A DNA stretch of 64,000 nt, from positions 110,017 through 174,016 of the forward strand of contig PUQB01000531.1 of NCBI GenBank assembly GCA_003024785.1, read 5' to 3'. The notes under the pieces were generated by a model. It did not search any database. It was given only the letters and a program-made list of their open reading frames with translations, and was not told where the DNA came from. This document shows, piece after piece, positions 1 to 13,054 of this stretch (its first letter is position 1; each line of letters starts with the position of its first letter). A program made the position numbers and the translations under genes. This DNA comes from Selaginella tamariscina (Eukaryota > Streptophyta > Lycopodiopsida > Selaginellales > Selaginellaceae).

Positions 1-420
1 GCGAAGGGCATGAGCGTGGCCGGATTAATCCCGCCGTTCATGTCCTGCGTGAATTCCCTGGGCGGCGGGATTAATCCCGCCGCCTTACGCGCAAACATGT
101 CATGCAGGCTCTTCGGTTAGCCTTCCGTGCAGGATCTTTCATGCATGCTCTTCAGTTAGCTTCATGAGCGGCGGGATTAATCCCGCCGCCCATCCCCTGT
201 AAATGCCCTGCGCGGAATCCAGCGGGATTAATTCCGCCCATTAGGGCCTTCACACAGGCCATTGCCGGCGAGATAAATCCCGCCGCATTCCGCGCAGGGC
301 ATGGGTGAGTGGCGGGATTAATCCCGCCGCCATGGCCCCAACCATATAGCGGCGGGATTAATCCCGCCGCCGAGGCCATAAACCTATAGCGGCGGGATTA
401 ATCCCGCCGCTCGAGGGGCT
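1..420. repeat. Cluster of GGCGGGATTAATCCCGCC palindromes
   Basis: About eight or nine copies of an 18-bp perfect palindrome, GGCGGGATTAATCCCGCC, and close variants occur between position 20 and 412. They are separated by short unrelated spacers, some with ATGC-rich words such as CATGCAGG. The last three copies are evenly spaced about 50 bp apart. No protein coding is credible; apparent frames are by-products of the repeat. A second cluster of the same palindrome lies at 3,835-4,165. Confidence 0.9.
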
Positions 421-1198
421 TAGCGTGTGTGCGAGAGATAAAATTAATAAATAAAAATTATACAGATAAAAACACACACATATATATATGTGTGTGTGTA
501 TATATATATATATGTGTGTGTGTGTATATATATATATATATGTATGTATGTATGTATGTATAGGAGTGTACGTGTGTGTGCAAGAGATAGATAAATAAAT
601 AAAATTATACAGTATTGGTACACATAATATATGTGTGTACATAGGTATATATATGTGTGTATATGTATATCGTGTGTATGCGTGTGAGCGAAACAAATAA
701 AATCATATAGATAAACAAACACACACACACACATATATATACACAGGAGTGTGCGTGTGTGTGCGAAAGATAAAACTAATAAATAAATAAAATTATACAG
801 ATAAACACACACATATATATGTGTGTGTATAGATATATAATCCATAGAGAAAGAGAGAGAGTCTGTGAATATATAAGCATATATATAACTAGTGTTGTAT
901 GTATGTATATATGTATATAGGTATATATATATTGTGTATATGTATATTGTGTGTATGCGTGTGTGAGCGAAACAAATAAAATCATACAGATAAACAAACA
1001 AACACACACACACACATATACATACACAGGAGTGTGCGTGTGTGTGCGAGAGATAAAACTAATAAATAAATAAAATTATACAGATAAACACACACACATA
1101 TATATGTGTGTATATAGATATATAACCCATATGAATATATAAGCATATATATAAACTAGTGTTGTATACTATTTGTTAATATGCATTGATTATATATA

Positions 1199-1230
<32 letters not shown>

Positions 1231-1501
1231 AAAGCAGTGTGCGTGTGTGTGGGAGAGATAGATCAATAAAAAAAATTTACAGATACTGGTACACATAATA
1301 TATGTATGTATATATGTATATAGGTATATATATATATGTGTATATGTATATCGTGTGTATGCGTGTGTGAGCGAAACAAATAAAATCATACAGATAAACA
1401 AACACACACCCACACACACATATACATACACAGGAGTGTGCGTGTGTGTGCGAGAGATAAAACTAATAAATAAATTTATACGCACACTCCTATACATATA
1501 T

Positions 1502-1536
<35 letters not shown>

Positions 1537-1540
1537 TCTC
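421..1540. repeat. TG/TA-rich compound microsatellite with higher-order repeats
   Basis: The stretch is built from (TG)n, (TA)n and (CA)n runs joined by recurring longer words such as GAGCGAAACAAATAAAATC (near 686, 967 and 1,368) and GTGCGAGAGATAAAACTAAT (near 760, 1,045 and 1,447). The long words recur every 280-400 bp, so this is a higher-order satellite rather than simple slippage alone. Long open frames here encode only Thr/His/Tyr/Ile repeats and are not genes. Confidence 0.85.
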
Positions 1541-2740
1541 ACCTGTGTGCACAGCCGCCGCCGCCAATTTCACAGCCGCCGCCTCTTGAAACCCTAAGAA
1601 TATACCTAAACCCTAAAGGAATTAAATATATATATTAACCCTAATAGAATATTCCTTCTGAGAATATACTTAAACCCTAAAAAGAATAAATATAGATTCG
1701 CCCTAAACGAATATTCTTTCATTATATTATTAGCGCGTGCGTGTGCGTGGGTGTATCACATACACCCCAAAATATATAAATCATGCAGGGATTTAACATG
1801 TGTGTCCATGAGAGTGTTAAAGTTTCATGTGTATCAATACATACATAACACATATATTAATACACATAATATATACATACACACGTTATACACACAGACA
1901 TACATACATATTACATGGGTTTAGGGTTTAGGGTTTAGGGTTTTGGATTTAGGATGGATCATGCATGGTGGTGTAAGAAAGAGAGAGTGTTGAAAAATTA
2001 TTTTTGTACACATTGCATATATTAGTACACATATATACTTACACATATTATACACAGATATACATACATAGTATATGAGAGAAGAGAGACAGTACATATT
2101 ATGGATCATGCATGGTGTGTATTATACACACAGACATACATACATATTAATACATAATATTAGAAAGACCGAGTACATATTATAGATCATGCATGGTGTG
2201 TATGTTTGAGAGAAGAGAGACAGTACATATTAACATGGATCAATGCATGGTGTGTATGTATGAGAGAAGACAGAAAGTACACATATATACATACAGAGTA
2301 CACATATATAATACACACGTGTATACACACAGACATACATACATATTACATGAGTAAATTCATTGTGTTACATATTAGGGTTTAGGGTTTAGGATGGATC
2401 ATGCATGGTGTGAAGAAAGAGTGTTGAAAAATTATTTTTGTACACACATGTATACATAGGGTTTAGGGTTTAGGGTTTAGGGTTTGCTCCCAACAAGCTT
2501 AATATAAATATTACACATGTAAATTCAATGTGTTACATACACACAGATTGAGTAACATATATCATACATGCGTTGAACATGATGTTTTCAATAAAGAAGC
2601 AACATATTTCTTCAGTTTGGTTTAGGGTTGTGCATGTGTGTGCATATGTGTTTTTGTAAGTTCTTGTAATGCGTGTGTAAATTTATGATTGTGTTTATAT
2701 TGTGTGCAAAACAACATCGAATAATTAAGAAAATAATATT
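1541..2740. repeat. Intergenic repeats with interstitial telomere motifs
   Basis: Short TTTAGGG-type runs occur at about 1,917-1,944 and 2,459-2,485, with single AAACCCTAAA words at 1,589-1,700 and near 2,378. Around them are repeated words such as GATCATGCATGGTG (near 1,955, 2,105, 2,188 and 2,399), TACATACATATTA and GAGAGAAGAGAGACAGTACA. No gene is seen. The telomere-like runs are short (three to four units), so they are interstitial remnants or telo-boxes rather than a chromosome end. Confidence 0.7.
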
Positions 2741-3640
2741 AATAAACACACTATGAACATATTTTAAATTATACATAATAATATATGATTTTATCTAATA
2801 TATAGCCATATATAGTTTTAATAATATATATTAATTTAATATTGATAAAAAGGTTTAACATTGAAATATTCTTGAAATAATAAGAAATTAATTGAGAAAA
2901 TCCCATTAATATATACAAATGTAAATTAAGTACTCAAATAATTAACTAAATAATTATCATAATCATATTTAATATTGGAATATTCTTGGAATAATAAGAA
3001 TATAATAAAGAATATCCATTAATATAAAGAAGATTAATTACTCAGTAATTAAGGAAATGATATATATATATATTATTAAAACTATATATGACTATATATT
3101 AGATAAAATGATGTATTATTATGTATAATTTAAAATATGTTCATAGTGTGTATTAATTTAATATTGATAATAAGGTTTAACACATGAATATTCTTGAAAT
3201 AATAAACAAATTAATTGAGAAAATCCCATTAATATATACAAATGTAGAATAATTACTACAATAATTAAGAACAAGACTAATTTAATTATGATAATCAGGT
3301 TTAATATTAAAATATTCTTCAAATATTAATAAAATATAAAGAATATCCCATTTATAAAAAAAACTAAATACTCGAGTAATTAAGAAATAATAATAATAAA
3401 CAGACTATGAATATATTTTAAATGATACATAATAATATATCAATTTATTTATTGTATAAGTATATATTATATATATATAATATATATAATATAAATATAC
3501 TGAATACTAAGAATGTAGATAGTCTAAAATTTCGTAATATTAACAGCTTGAATCACTTGAATAACATTAATGTAATTTTAAAATACTCATTGGAACTGGA
3601 GAGTATATATGTCAGAGTGTCGGATATTTGTGTCAACTCA
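2741..3640. repeat. AT-rich inverted and direct repeats
   Basis: A segment starting at about 2,749 (CACTATGAACATATTTTAAA) recurs in inverted orientation at about 3,067-3,148, giving arms of roughly 85-90 bp around a 230-bp spacer. A second segment starting near 2,831 (ATTAATTTAATATTGATAA) recurs directly at about 3,151 with roughly 100 bp of similarity, and more weakly near 3,280. The left arm is partly repeated again near 3,405. No gene is seen. Confidence 0.7.
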
Positions 3641-3834
3641 TCTTAAATTTTATTTTCTGTTCTTTTTAAAAGATTTGAATTTCTGACATATGTATTGTCG
3701 GTCTGACATGTAAATTTGAAAATGCATTTAATTTCCCACTCAAATTCAGATCTGGTTCTTTCTCCGGTAAAGGTTTCTTCATTTCTGTATTTTTCACTCT
3801 TTAGATCTTCTTTTTTCTTCATAGTGATCATCTC

Positions 3835-4165
3835 AGGAGCGAGATTAATCCCGCCGGCTCTTCCTTGTCGGAGGGAGTCCAAGGCGAGATTAATCCCGCC
3901 GACTCTCTCCGAAGGGGTTGAGTCGGTGGCGGGATTAATCCCGCCGACCGTTCCTCGTCGGAGAGAGTCGCGGATTAATCCGCCGGACTCCCCCCGAGGG
4001 GAAGAGGCGGCGGGATTAATCCCGCCGGCTCTTCCTTGTCGGAGGGAGTCCAAGGCGGGATTAATCCCGCCGACTCTCTCCGAAGGGGTTGAGTCGGCGG
4101 CGGGATTAATCCCGCCGACTGTTCCTCGTCGGAGGATTCGTGGGCGGATTAATCCCGCCCATCAG
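3835..4165. repeat. Second GGCGGGATTAATCCCGCC array with about 170-bp higher-order unit
   Basis: Eight or nine copies of the palindrome (some reduced to GCGGATTAATCCGC) are spaced about 40 bp apart by GC-rich linkers such as GACTCTCTCCGAAGGGG and GTTCCTCGTCGGAG. The block at 3,840-4,010 is repeated almost unchanged at 4,011-4,160. The array ends about 130 bp before the DUF7869-like gene. The tandem palindromes could act as protein-binding sites or as terminal repeats of an element; neither is shown. Confidence 0.9.
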
Positions 4166-4292
4166 TTGTATTAATCAAACATGAGATATTATCTCTAAAC
4201 ATAATTATGTATTATTGCATATGCAGTAACAGTAATTCAGATTTCTTAGAAATATTGCATAAACAGATATTATAAATAATACAATTATTTAT

Positions 4293-7200
4293 GTGCAGGA
4301 CAATATGTTTAATACTGGAGATAAAGTATGTCTTCTTCGGAACAACGAGATAGTTGGCACTGGAACTGTGGAAGTTCGAGATAATAATGCATCATGTCAC
4401 AATATTGCCCAAGGATCTTGTGTGTACGTATGGGTGAACACCATTTACAAGCATGTTGAGGTTCTGGGAATGGATTTGAGGAGGGTTCTCCTGTATTGTG
4501 GAATTTGGATGAAGTCAAGGCTGACACAGAATATGCAGAGTCACAAACAAATAGTAGCACGAGTTTACCAGATGATGGCTTGCCTGCTGTGATGGATGAG
4601 GTGATTCTCTTTCTTCGTGAGATTGAAGTCGGAAGAGCATCATCACAGCTATAAATCCAATGGAAGCAGTGTCAGAAGAGAAACTAGGGTCCGACTTCGT
4701 GGGTGTAGTTGTGACAGAGGTTTCACCTAATGGCACATTGTATCTTGGATCCCTCGTGAGGTGGCGAACATCTGAATTAAGACGGCAAGATGGTTCAACA
4801 TATTCTGGGTTGGATTTCAATAATAACAACCCGGAAGAACAACTCAATATTTGAAGAGGTTCCTTGCATTGGTCCTATTGTAAGAAAAAGGCGATTCATG
4901 GGTTGTAGATCTTCCCCTGTAAGTTTCAGCAAGAGGGTAAAGATGGATCCTACATCTTCCGAAAGTATTACGAGCATTTCCACGATTGACTGTTGCAAGA
5001 AGAAGTGTTATCAGATGGCAGACCGGAATGAAATTACCCAATGTAGACATGTCTTTCGTATGCCTCACCCAAAAGCAAAGGCATGAGTTTGTATATGCTG
5101 CACTAACTGGGTGTATTGATGGAATGGCCTCGGACACAGGTTATCAAAGTACATCCATGGTATTAATAAGGTGGCCATCTGCTTCAAAGCTTGGTACAGT
5201 ATATACGGGATCCCAAAGACCACGTCTACCGTCGGAGGGATGAGTGGCTAGATGGAGCGCGAACCTCAGTTCATGGGAACACTCGCTTGGTCAAAACCCA
5301 CTCTCACATCATGGCAGCCATAGAGATACTCAAGGCTTTTGTGGAAGCAAATGCAGACAGGATGCCTCACAAATGCCGAACCACAAATGCAGGGGTCAGG
5401 GAAAATCTCAAGGTTTTTGCCTTCAATCTACACTCAATTGAAACTGTGTGAACATGTGAACAAGTGCCTCAGTTTGATGGGGCTCCAAGCAATCTGCACT
5501 GGTACCTTCAACAACATATGGAATACTCATTTTAAGGATGTGGAGATTGCAAAACACTCTAGCTTTTCTAAGTGTGACACTTGTACATCATTGAAGGCTG
5601 CAGAGGCTTGTGCAGAACCTTGGTGGAGATCACTACCATTCAAAGGAAGATGGAGGCCCACATGATTGCACAACAAACTTGCCGGTCTCAGTACTATGCA
5701 CACCGCATGCTTTCTGTGTCACGCCCATCAGAGTACCTGTGCTTGATCCATGACAAGATGGATCATTCAAAGACCAGCATTCCAAAGCTCTTTGCAACAC
5801 CAAAGTGCCTTGGAAATGTCATGAAACTTCCGATTTCATTGACAGGTGTGCTAACACATGGACACGGTTGTGAGTCTAGCGACTCCAATTTCACTATTGG
5901 GTCGTTAGCCATGTGTTTCAGAAACCTTGAAGCCCACTCACAGACAAGTCCTATCAGTGATCTCAAAGTGAAGAAATAACACCTTCAACCTTTACATAAT
6001 GCTCTCATGAACACATCTGCACTTGAGGCTACTTGGGAATATGAGAGGCATTGTCAGCAACCTGCACAAAAAACAGATGGCCCTGTTGAGAGTTCTGGTT
6101 CAGTGGAGGGATCTAGCTCAAATAGTGTACATGTGTCCTCAACATCAAATAAGCTTCCTCGTCATTTGCTTTTACAGATGGATAATTGTGCAGGCGAGAA
6201 CAAAAATAGGTAAATCATTTTACTTAAGGGTTTCTCAAGCTCATACTTACTTTTATTTTCTAGATATGTGCTAGCATACTTGTCAATGCTTGTTGCCAAA
6301 GGTGTGTTTGAAACAATCACACTCAGTTTCCTTATGGTTGGTCACACTCATGAAGATATTGATGCGTTCTTCAGCAAGGTCTCCAACTCTACAAAAAGGA
6401 CAAGTGCACTTACCTTACCGCATATGATGAATCTTTTTGAAAATTGCATCTCCAAAAAAAGTTGTGCTTTGCTTGTGACTGAGGTGCTAGACTTCAAAAA
6501 ATTTCTCAAGGAGTAATATAAAAGAAGGGAGTGATTCTTTAGTTGGTCACCTTGTGCCGCTACAATTCTTTTTCTCCATACGAGATGGTATACCTATTAT
6601 GCAGTACAAGTTACGGCCATCAGAGCAGGAGTGGTTACCGAAAGAGGGCTTAATGCTCTTCAAAAGTGGAGAGAATGGAAAGCCACTTCTCCCAGAAGAA
6701 CAACCAGACCCTATTCCATTGAGTGCCCAGCTCAAGGAACAAGAGGTTATTATTGATGGCATTAAAAAATATGTGGCATGGGTTCAAAAATCGATGCCAA
6801 AGAATTCTGATAAGGCAACTGGTTACTCAGAACTATATAAGCATGTGGTCAACTATTGGGAGACTGTTGTTCGAGAGTTGGAAGGGCCTACTGTCACAAG
6901 TACAGAATTGCAACACCCTTTCTGGCCTAAAATAAGGTGGCGAGAGGAGATTGAAATGACATCACTGAGCATAGACGACATAAAAGCCAGTAGTGATGTG
7001 GAAGTGCAAACTCCACACTTTGTTGGACAAAGGAACCAAAAACCTAAAGCATACTTTGATTGCTGCAAGGATCTTCAAAAACTAATGATGGTTCTCATTA
7101 CTCCAGATGCGTCATATAATCAGCCTATTTGGATGGGTCAAATTATCGACACACCTGAAGTAATCACAAAAAATAGTATTGTTAAGGTTGCATGGTTCAA

Positions 7201-7393
7201 ACCACAAAAAAGGCGACACGAGAAGGAGAGCGAAAGATATAATGGATGCCTAGAGAAAACATGGTCTCCCAATCAAAAAGACCTAGCATGTTTTATAAAT
7301 GTTAAATCCATTCGATATGGGTGGATGTCAAGAAGCGTTGATAAAGTCACGATTAACAAAACTGCAAGGGAATGTATGCTTTCTGAAGCTTAA
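4293..7393 (+). pseudogene. DUF7869-like DDE/transposase-like gene, decayed
   Basis: Pieces in all three plus frames line up into one long protein. The N-terminal part (4,305-4,600) resembles the domain that precedes En/Spm-type transposases. A Cys-rich part follows (CCKKKC, near 4,990), then a conserved block around TFNNIWNTHFKDV (near 5,505) with a CDTC motif. The core has three acidic clusters typical of the family: LIHDKMDHSKTSIPKL (5,745), QMDNCAGENKNR (6,177) and GHTHEDIDAFFSKVS (6,340). A 53-bp intron (GT at 6,211, AG at 6,263) falls between ENKNR and YVLAYL. The C-terminal 279 residues (6,554-7,393) are open. Frame changes near 4,480, 4,860, 5,050, 5,440 and 5,660 show decay or unrecognised introns. 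The family assignment comes from memory of DUF7869 proteins in algae, non-seed plants and animals and is likely but not certain. Confidence 0.65.
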
Positions 7394-7885
7394 AGCAATT
7401 ACAAAATTATAAAAATCATATATTTAATATTCATAATTATTATAAACTCTTTAATAATAGTACCAAATTGTATACTTAACTATATAAATTTAAAAAATGA
7501 TATGGAAGATTGACTATATTATTATAGGATTTTATATATATATTATTACTACTACAAATTTTTAATTAATAATGTTATATTTAAATATTAATATTTTAAT
7601 AACAACATCAATATTTATATAATGTACCTCTTATGCTCTTCCTTAATTGTTATATTAGGCAATATATTATATAATTTAATACATTCTACTTTTATAATGT
7701 TATTAATTTTTGTTCAATGAATGCTATAATTTATTAAAGGGTAAATACAAAATAGAATATTCTAAAGAATATTCTCTTTTCAAACATATATTCTAAAGAA
7801 TATTCCTTTAATATTAGAAAATGCTAATTAAATAGCTAAAATTGTTAATTATTAGGAAATGGGACTATAGCCATGCCCATTTTAG
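7394..7885. other. AT-rich intergenic, no gene seen
   Basis: The sequence is very AT-rich, with three near-copies of GAATATTCTAAAGAATATTC-like words at 7,755-7,812. No open frame of note, RNA gene or element end was recognised. Confidence 0.6.
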
Positions 7886-8424
7886 TTACAACTTGCATAT
7901 TAAGAGAAGGTGTTTTAATATATACCTTATGGAGAGTTGATGTAAAGATTGGGTGTAACCGATTAAACAGGAAAAGGTGGGGTTCCAGTTTTCCTGTCTA
8001 ATAGCAGCCACGAATCCTTCAAAGTCTTCCATTAATGGGTCGTCACGCTCCAGCAAAGGGGCAACCCAAGCCTGTGGAGATCCAACTAGTAGGGATGCCA
8101 AAAGGCCAACCTTTTTGCATCCGTCGAGTAGCGGCATAGTTGCATGCGGATCAAAAGCCTGATTTGATTCAGGAAACCTTAAAAACGGCGCGATTGCCAC
8201 TGAACTTTTTTGGCATATTGATCTTCGGCTTTGAAAAAGAGTTCAATGGAGAGGAAATCATGGATGCTTAAGAGAGAGCATGCAGAGTAGCCTTGGAGGA
8301 TGCATCAACAGCTGCATGCGTCGCATTGGTAGAACCTTGCAGATTTGTGACCACTTGGCGCAAAGTGGCCAGTTCATGAAGCAAAATTTGGTGCTCACAT
8401 TGAAATTGCTCAGAATCGGCCATG
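7886..8424 (-). pseudogene. Gypsy gag relic
   Basis: Reading on the minus strand from an ATG at 8,424, the first frame gives a heptad-rich start (MADSEQFQCEHQILLHELA) typical of a gag coiled coil. After frame changes, the 8,200-7,886 frame gives a capsid-like block with KVGLLASLLVGSPQAWVAPL and RDDPLMEDFEGFVAAI, as in Ty3/gypsy gag (the position where family members have LLTG.A..W...L). There is no protease or RT next to it, so it is an isolated fragment. Confidence 0.6.
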
Positions 8425-9122
8425 ATCTATGAAAGAAAGAAAAAGGAGGAAAACGAAGGAAAAGAACCAAGAAAAAAAGTAACTGAAAATCGGAGAGTTA
8501 TGAAAGGAGTTATTATCAAACTATCAAGTCACAATCTAAGAACAAGGAGGCTTGACTCAGAAGCAAGACAAGAACTAGGAACAAGACATGAACCAGGAAC
8601 AAGACATGAACAGGACAAGAACTAGGAGTAAGATAAGGAAAGAACATGAAGCAAGGAACAAGACAAGAACAAGACAATTGATCGTAGAAAGATTGGTGTT
8701 AATAATAAATAATTGTACAATAATTAGGTCGGAGCTTTTATTTTAACAACTCCAAGAACTAATCTTGTCATAAGCCTAATCTAGTCATGTGCTAAAAATG
8801 GTGACCCTTATCTTGTAGGTATATCTTGTAGTATATTCCATAGGCATATCCTATAGGTATATTTATAGGCATATCCTATATTCTGTATCTGGAATCTTGC
8901 ATCCTGTATCGGATCGTGACAAGATCCACATATACAATTGCATGTGCACATATTATTATTATTAGCATAATGAATTTTAATACCTACCGAATTGATTTTA
9001 ATATGGACCACTGGAGGGTTGTATATAAGTTAAGATTTTTGGTTAATATAATATACACATTTCTATAATCCAAACTCTCACAACATTAAAATAAAAACAA
9101 ATGCACAAATTTATGTAGATTA
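8425..9122. other. Intergenic with short purine-rich and ATCC-type repeats
   Basis: From 8,560 to 8,680 a degenerate repeat of GGAACAAGACATGAACC-like words is seen. From 8,815 to 8,920 short words of the type ATAGGCATATCCTAT recur. No gene is seen. Confidence 0.55.
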
Positions 9123-10390
<1,268 letters not shown>

Positions 10391-10482
10391 CGATCTAATA
10401 CATTCACACATCACACATGAATTTAAGTTAAAAGTCCACTAAAACTGGTCAACGGTCAACCACAGTCAACAATTAATTAACA

Positions 10483-10688
10483 TGTATAGCTACATAAGTT
10501 AAACTATCTTATGCTTCTTTCACAGCTATTTCTACAAACTAATATATATATATATAATTTATTTATTTATTTATTTATTTATAATTTTTAAAGTAAATCA
10601 GAATAGAAATCATTATTAAAATGATATAACGATTCTGAAATCTAATACGGAGTTCTATATATATGATATATTAAGGAAAATAAATAGC
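10483..10688 (+). repeat. 206-bp direct repeat, left copy
   Basis: This segment, from TGTATAGCTACATAAG to GGAAAATAAATAGC, recurs at 11,748-11,948 with only small differences in TA and TTTA run lengths. The pair frames about 1.06 kb that includes a gypsy integrase relic. The copies start with TG but do not end in CA, and no flanking target duplication is seen, so an LTR identity is doubtful. Confidence 0.85.
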
Positions 10689-10848
10689 TTGCCTTAGCTG
10701 AATCTCACGATAACCGAGCAACTAGTGTAATCTGTCGATACACAAACAGAATGACGATACCTATCTAAAAAGTTAACAGTGTAAAATTAACAAAGGTCGG
10801 AGGCTCAAACCCTTTCTTTAGCGTTTATAATTTAAGTAAATAAGATGT

Positions 10849-10896
10849 AAGGTAACCTACGTATTTACCGTAGTTATAAATACGTAGGTTACCTTA
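10849..10896. repeat. Short perfect hairpin
   Basis: The 20-bp word TAAGGTAACCTACGTATTTA is followed after a few bases by its exact reverse complement, centred near 10,873. This is MITE-like or fold-back DNA with no associated gene. Confidence 0.75.
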
Positions 10897-11286
10897 CAAA
10901 GATATATGCGTTTAAATAACTATTCATTCTTTATTTGTGAGAGTTCGGAAAAAAGAATGAATATATTTGTGAAAGCTCGGAGTACAGTGTGTATAACTCT
11001 ATATTATATATAAAGTTAATGGTCCAAATTAAAACCAATCCTACCGTTATTAAATATATGCAATTGGACCTTACACCATCCTTCTCTATAGAAGAATAAA
11101 AGGTGGTTATCTACTATATGGACTTGAATATGGAGGAACATTAAGGGGATGCATGGGTGAATCCATATGCTGCACAACTTGTTTTTAAGTCCATTTGTAC
11201 GAAATGATTCAAGTGGTGCACATGCACAATCTCTTGAGGATCAGGTTGAATGTTGTATTGAACTTTATAAATTTGTGCTGCAACAC

Positions 11287-11640
11287 TTAATATGGTTCCT
11301 TCCATTGAGCAAAAAGACTGTTGGTCACATCACATATTGTAATCTTAGTAAAATGAATCAACACTAAATCATCCACATTGTATTTTATAAATGAATGATT
11401 ATAAGAGTTGTAGCGTTGTTGTTGTCCACTTGTATGTGGCCCAAGTGGTTTTGTAAACTCCATTTGGACCATGAAAGAATGCTCTTCAAATACCTATCCA
11501 GCAGCAGCTCATGGCAAGTACAAAGGTAGGCCCAACTTCATCAATAACACTGGGGTTATAACCATATAAGAGCTTATATGGTGAAGTAAAAATGGAACTA
11601 TGTACTTTAATGACATAAACATACTGGAGAGATGTCAAAT
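11287..11640 (-). pseudogene. Gypsy integrase C-terminal relic
   Basis: On the minus strand a frame near 11,560 gives SPYKLLYGYNPSVIDEVGP, the loop after the integrase core in Ty3/gypsy elements. After a frame change, YNSYNHSFIKYNVDDLVLIH matches the RRH...F..GDLVL block that follows it. Only this short fragment remains, inside the 206-bp direct repeats. Confidence 0.6.
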
Positions 11641-11747
11641 AACCATTCCAATTCAAATGTTAAAAGATTACGTACTTCACGATTAAAATTTCGATGAGTT
11701 GCACCAAATCATTTGTTTAAGGATGATAAGCACTTGTAAAAGTGTGA

Positions 11748-11948
11748 TGTATAGCTACATAAGTTAAACTATCTTATGCTTCTTTCACAGCTATTTCTAC
11801 AAACTAATATATATATATATATTTATTTATTTATTTATTTATAATTTTAAAGTAAATCAGAATAGAAATCATTATTAAAATGATATAACGATTCTGAAAT
11901 CTAATACGGAGTTCTATATATATGATATATATAAGGAAAATAAATAGC
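11748..11948 (+). repeat. 206-bp direct repeat, right copy
   Basis: This is the second copy of the segment at 10,483-10,688. It ends exactly where the minus-strand gypsy integrase sequence begins, so its right end marks a junction between two different repeats. Confidence 0.85.
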
Positions 11949-11949
11949 C

Positions 11950-13050
11950 AGAACTTGCCCTTTCGAATTTACGGCTTCTTGTACCACCAATACCACTAGC
12001 TTGTGTGCATAATCTTAAAGTTTCTTTTTCTTGTTCTTTGCTTGTTTGGTCTGCTATTGGCGGTTCTTTCTCGTCAGCTACGCCAAGAATTGCACCTCGT
12101 CCAGTTGTTCCAGTTGCTCCAGTCTTTTCCGTGTATCCATCAGTTCGTCCGTGATCATGTGGTCTAGGCTGTCTATAAAGCTGGGTATGGTGAACTCCCA
12201 TGGCATGCTAGCCTCTAAGCCATAGCTAGATGGAAGGGTGTTGCTCCTGTTGTGGTTTTGAATGTCGTCCGATATGCCCATAATACCGATGGTAGCATTT
12301 CCTCCCATTGCCTAGGCAGAGCTTCTTCAAGATGGTGACCAGTATCTTGTTTGTAGATTCGGCCTGTCGCGGGTAGTAGGTTGTTAACGTGCGATGCTTG
12401 ATGATGAATGTTTGACCAATTCCCAAATAGTCTCATTGATGAAGTGGCTCCCCTGGTCTAATACTAGCTCCAGTAGGCAGCTGAACCTTGTCAGGATGTT
12501 TGTATAGATAAACCTTGTTGTTTACCATGCCGTTGCCTCTCTAAGTGCCTTCGCCTCTACTCACTTTATGGCATAGTTCGTTGTCCATAGATGTACCTGA
12601 AGTGTGTCGTGTGGGCCCTTGGGTTGATTGGCCCCACAAAGTCCAGGCCCCACTTCTCAAACGCCACCATTCATGTTGAGGGGTGGTACTCTATGCCTTG
12701 GCCTACCATGGATTTGCCTATCCACTAACAGTCAATGCAGCTTCTTGCTACCTTGGTGGCATCTTGGAAGATCGTTGGCCACCAAAGGATTTTTCTGGCC
12801 GTTTTGTCCCCCTGAGGTATCATGTCCTTAGTCCTGCATGAGTTTTGTTGACAGTCTCGGGGATTTCCCATGCCAGGGGGCATTTCTGGAGTATGTCGAT
12901 TTTTCTGGCCGTTTTGTCCCCCTTGAGGTATCCTGTCATCAGTCCTGCATGAGTTTTGTTGACAGTCTCGAAGATTTCCCATGCCAGGGGGCATTTCTGG
13001 AGTATGTCGTCTCTTCCCCGCTTGTATAGCTGATCTCTCGATCATCTGGA
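11950..13050 (-). pseudogene. Older Ty3/gypsy element: integrase part
   Basis: Reading right to left, the minus strand shows the end of the integrase zinc module (RSCIDC, near 12,725), the core start FEKWGLDFVGPI (near 12,650), the late core block WEEMLPSVLWAYRTTFKTTTGATPF (near 12,270, quoted in part) and a coiled tail with RKRLEQLEQLDEVQ. Several frame changes and stops break it. The matching upstream part of the same strand (RT/RNase H) lies at 22,403-23,110, on the far side of a nested element. A roughly 120-bp segment at 12,780-12,900 is repeated at 12,901-13,020. Confidence 0.75.
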
Positions 13051-13054
13051 ATAG

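Noticed and set aside
20..412. Possible CRISPR-like array (regular palindromic repeats)
   Set aside because: Spacing is irregular, the repeat is an 18-bp perfect palindrome, there are no cas genes and the genome is clearly plant nuclear DNA.
358..1542. Long open frames of 75-189 codons on both strands
   Set aside because: They encode only Thr/His/Ile/Tyr or Cys/Val repeats created by TG/TA microsatellites.
10483..11948. A complete LTR retrotransposon with 206-bp LTRs
   Set aside because: The repeats do not end in CA and there is no primer site, polypurine tract or target duplication.
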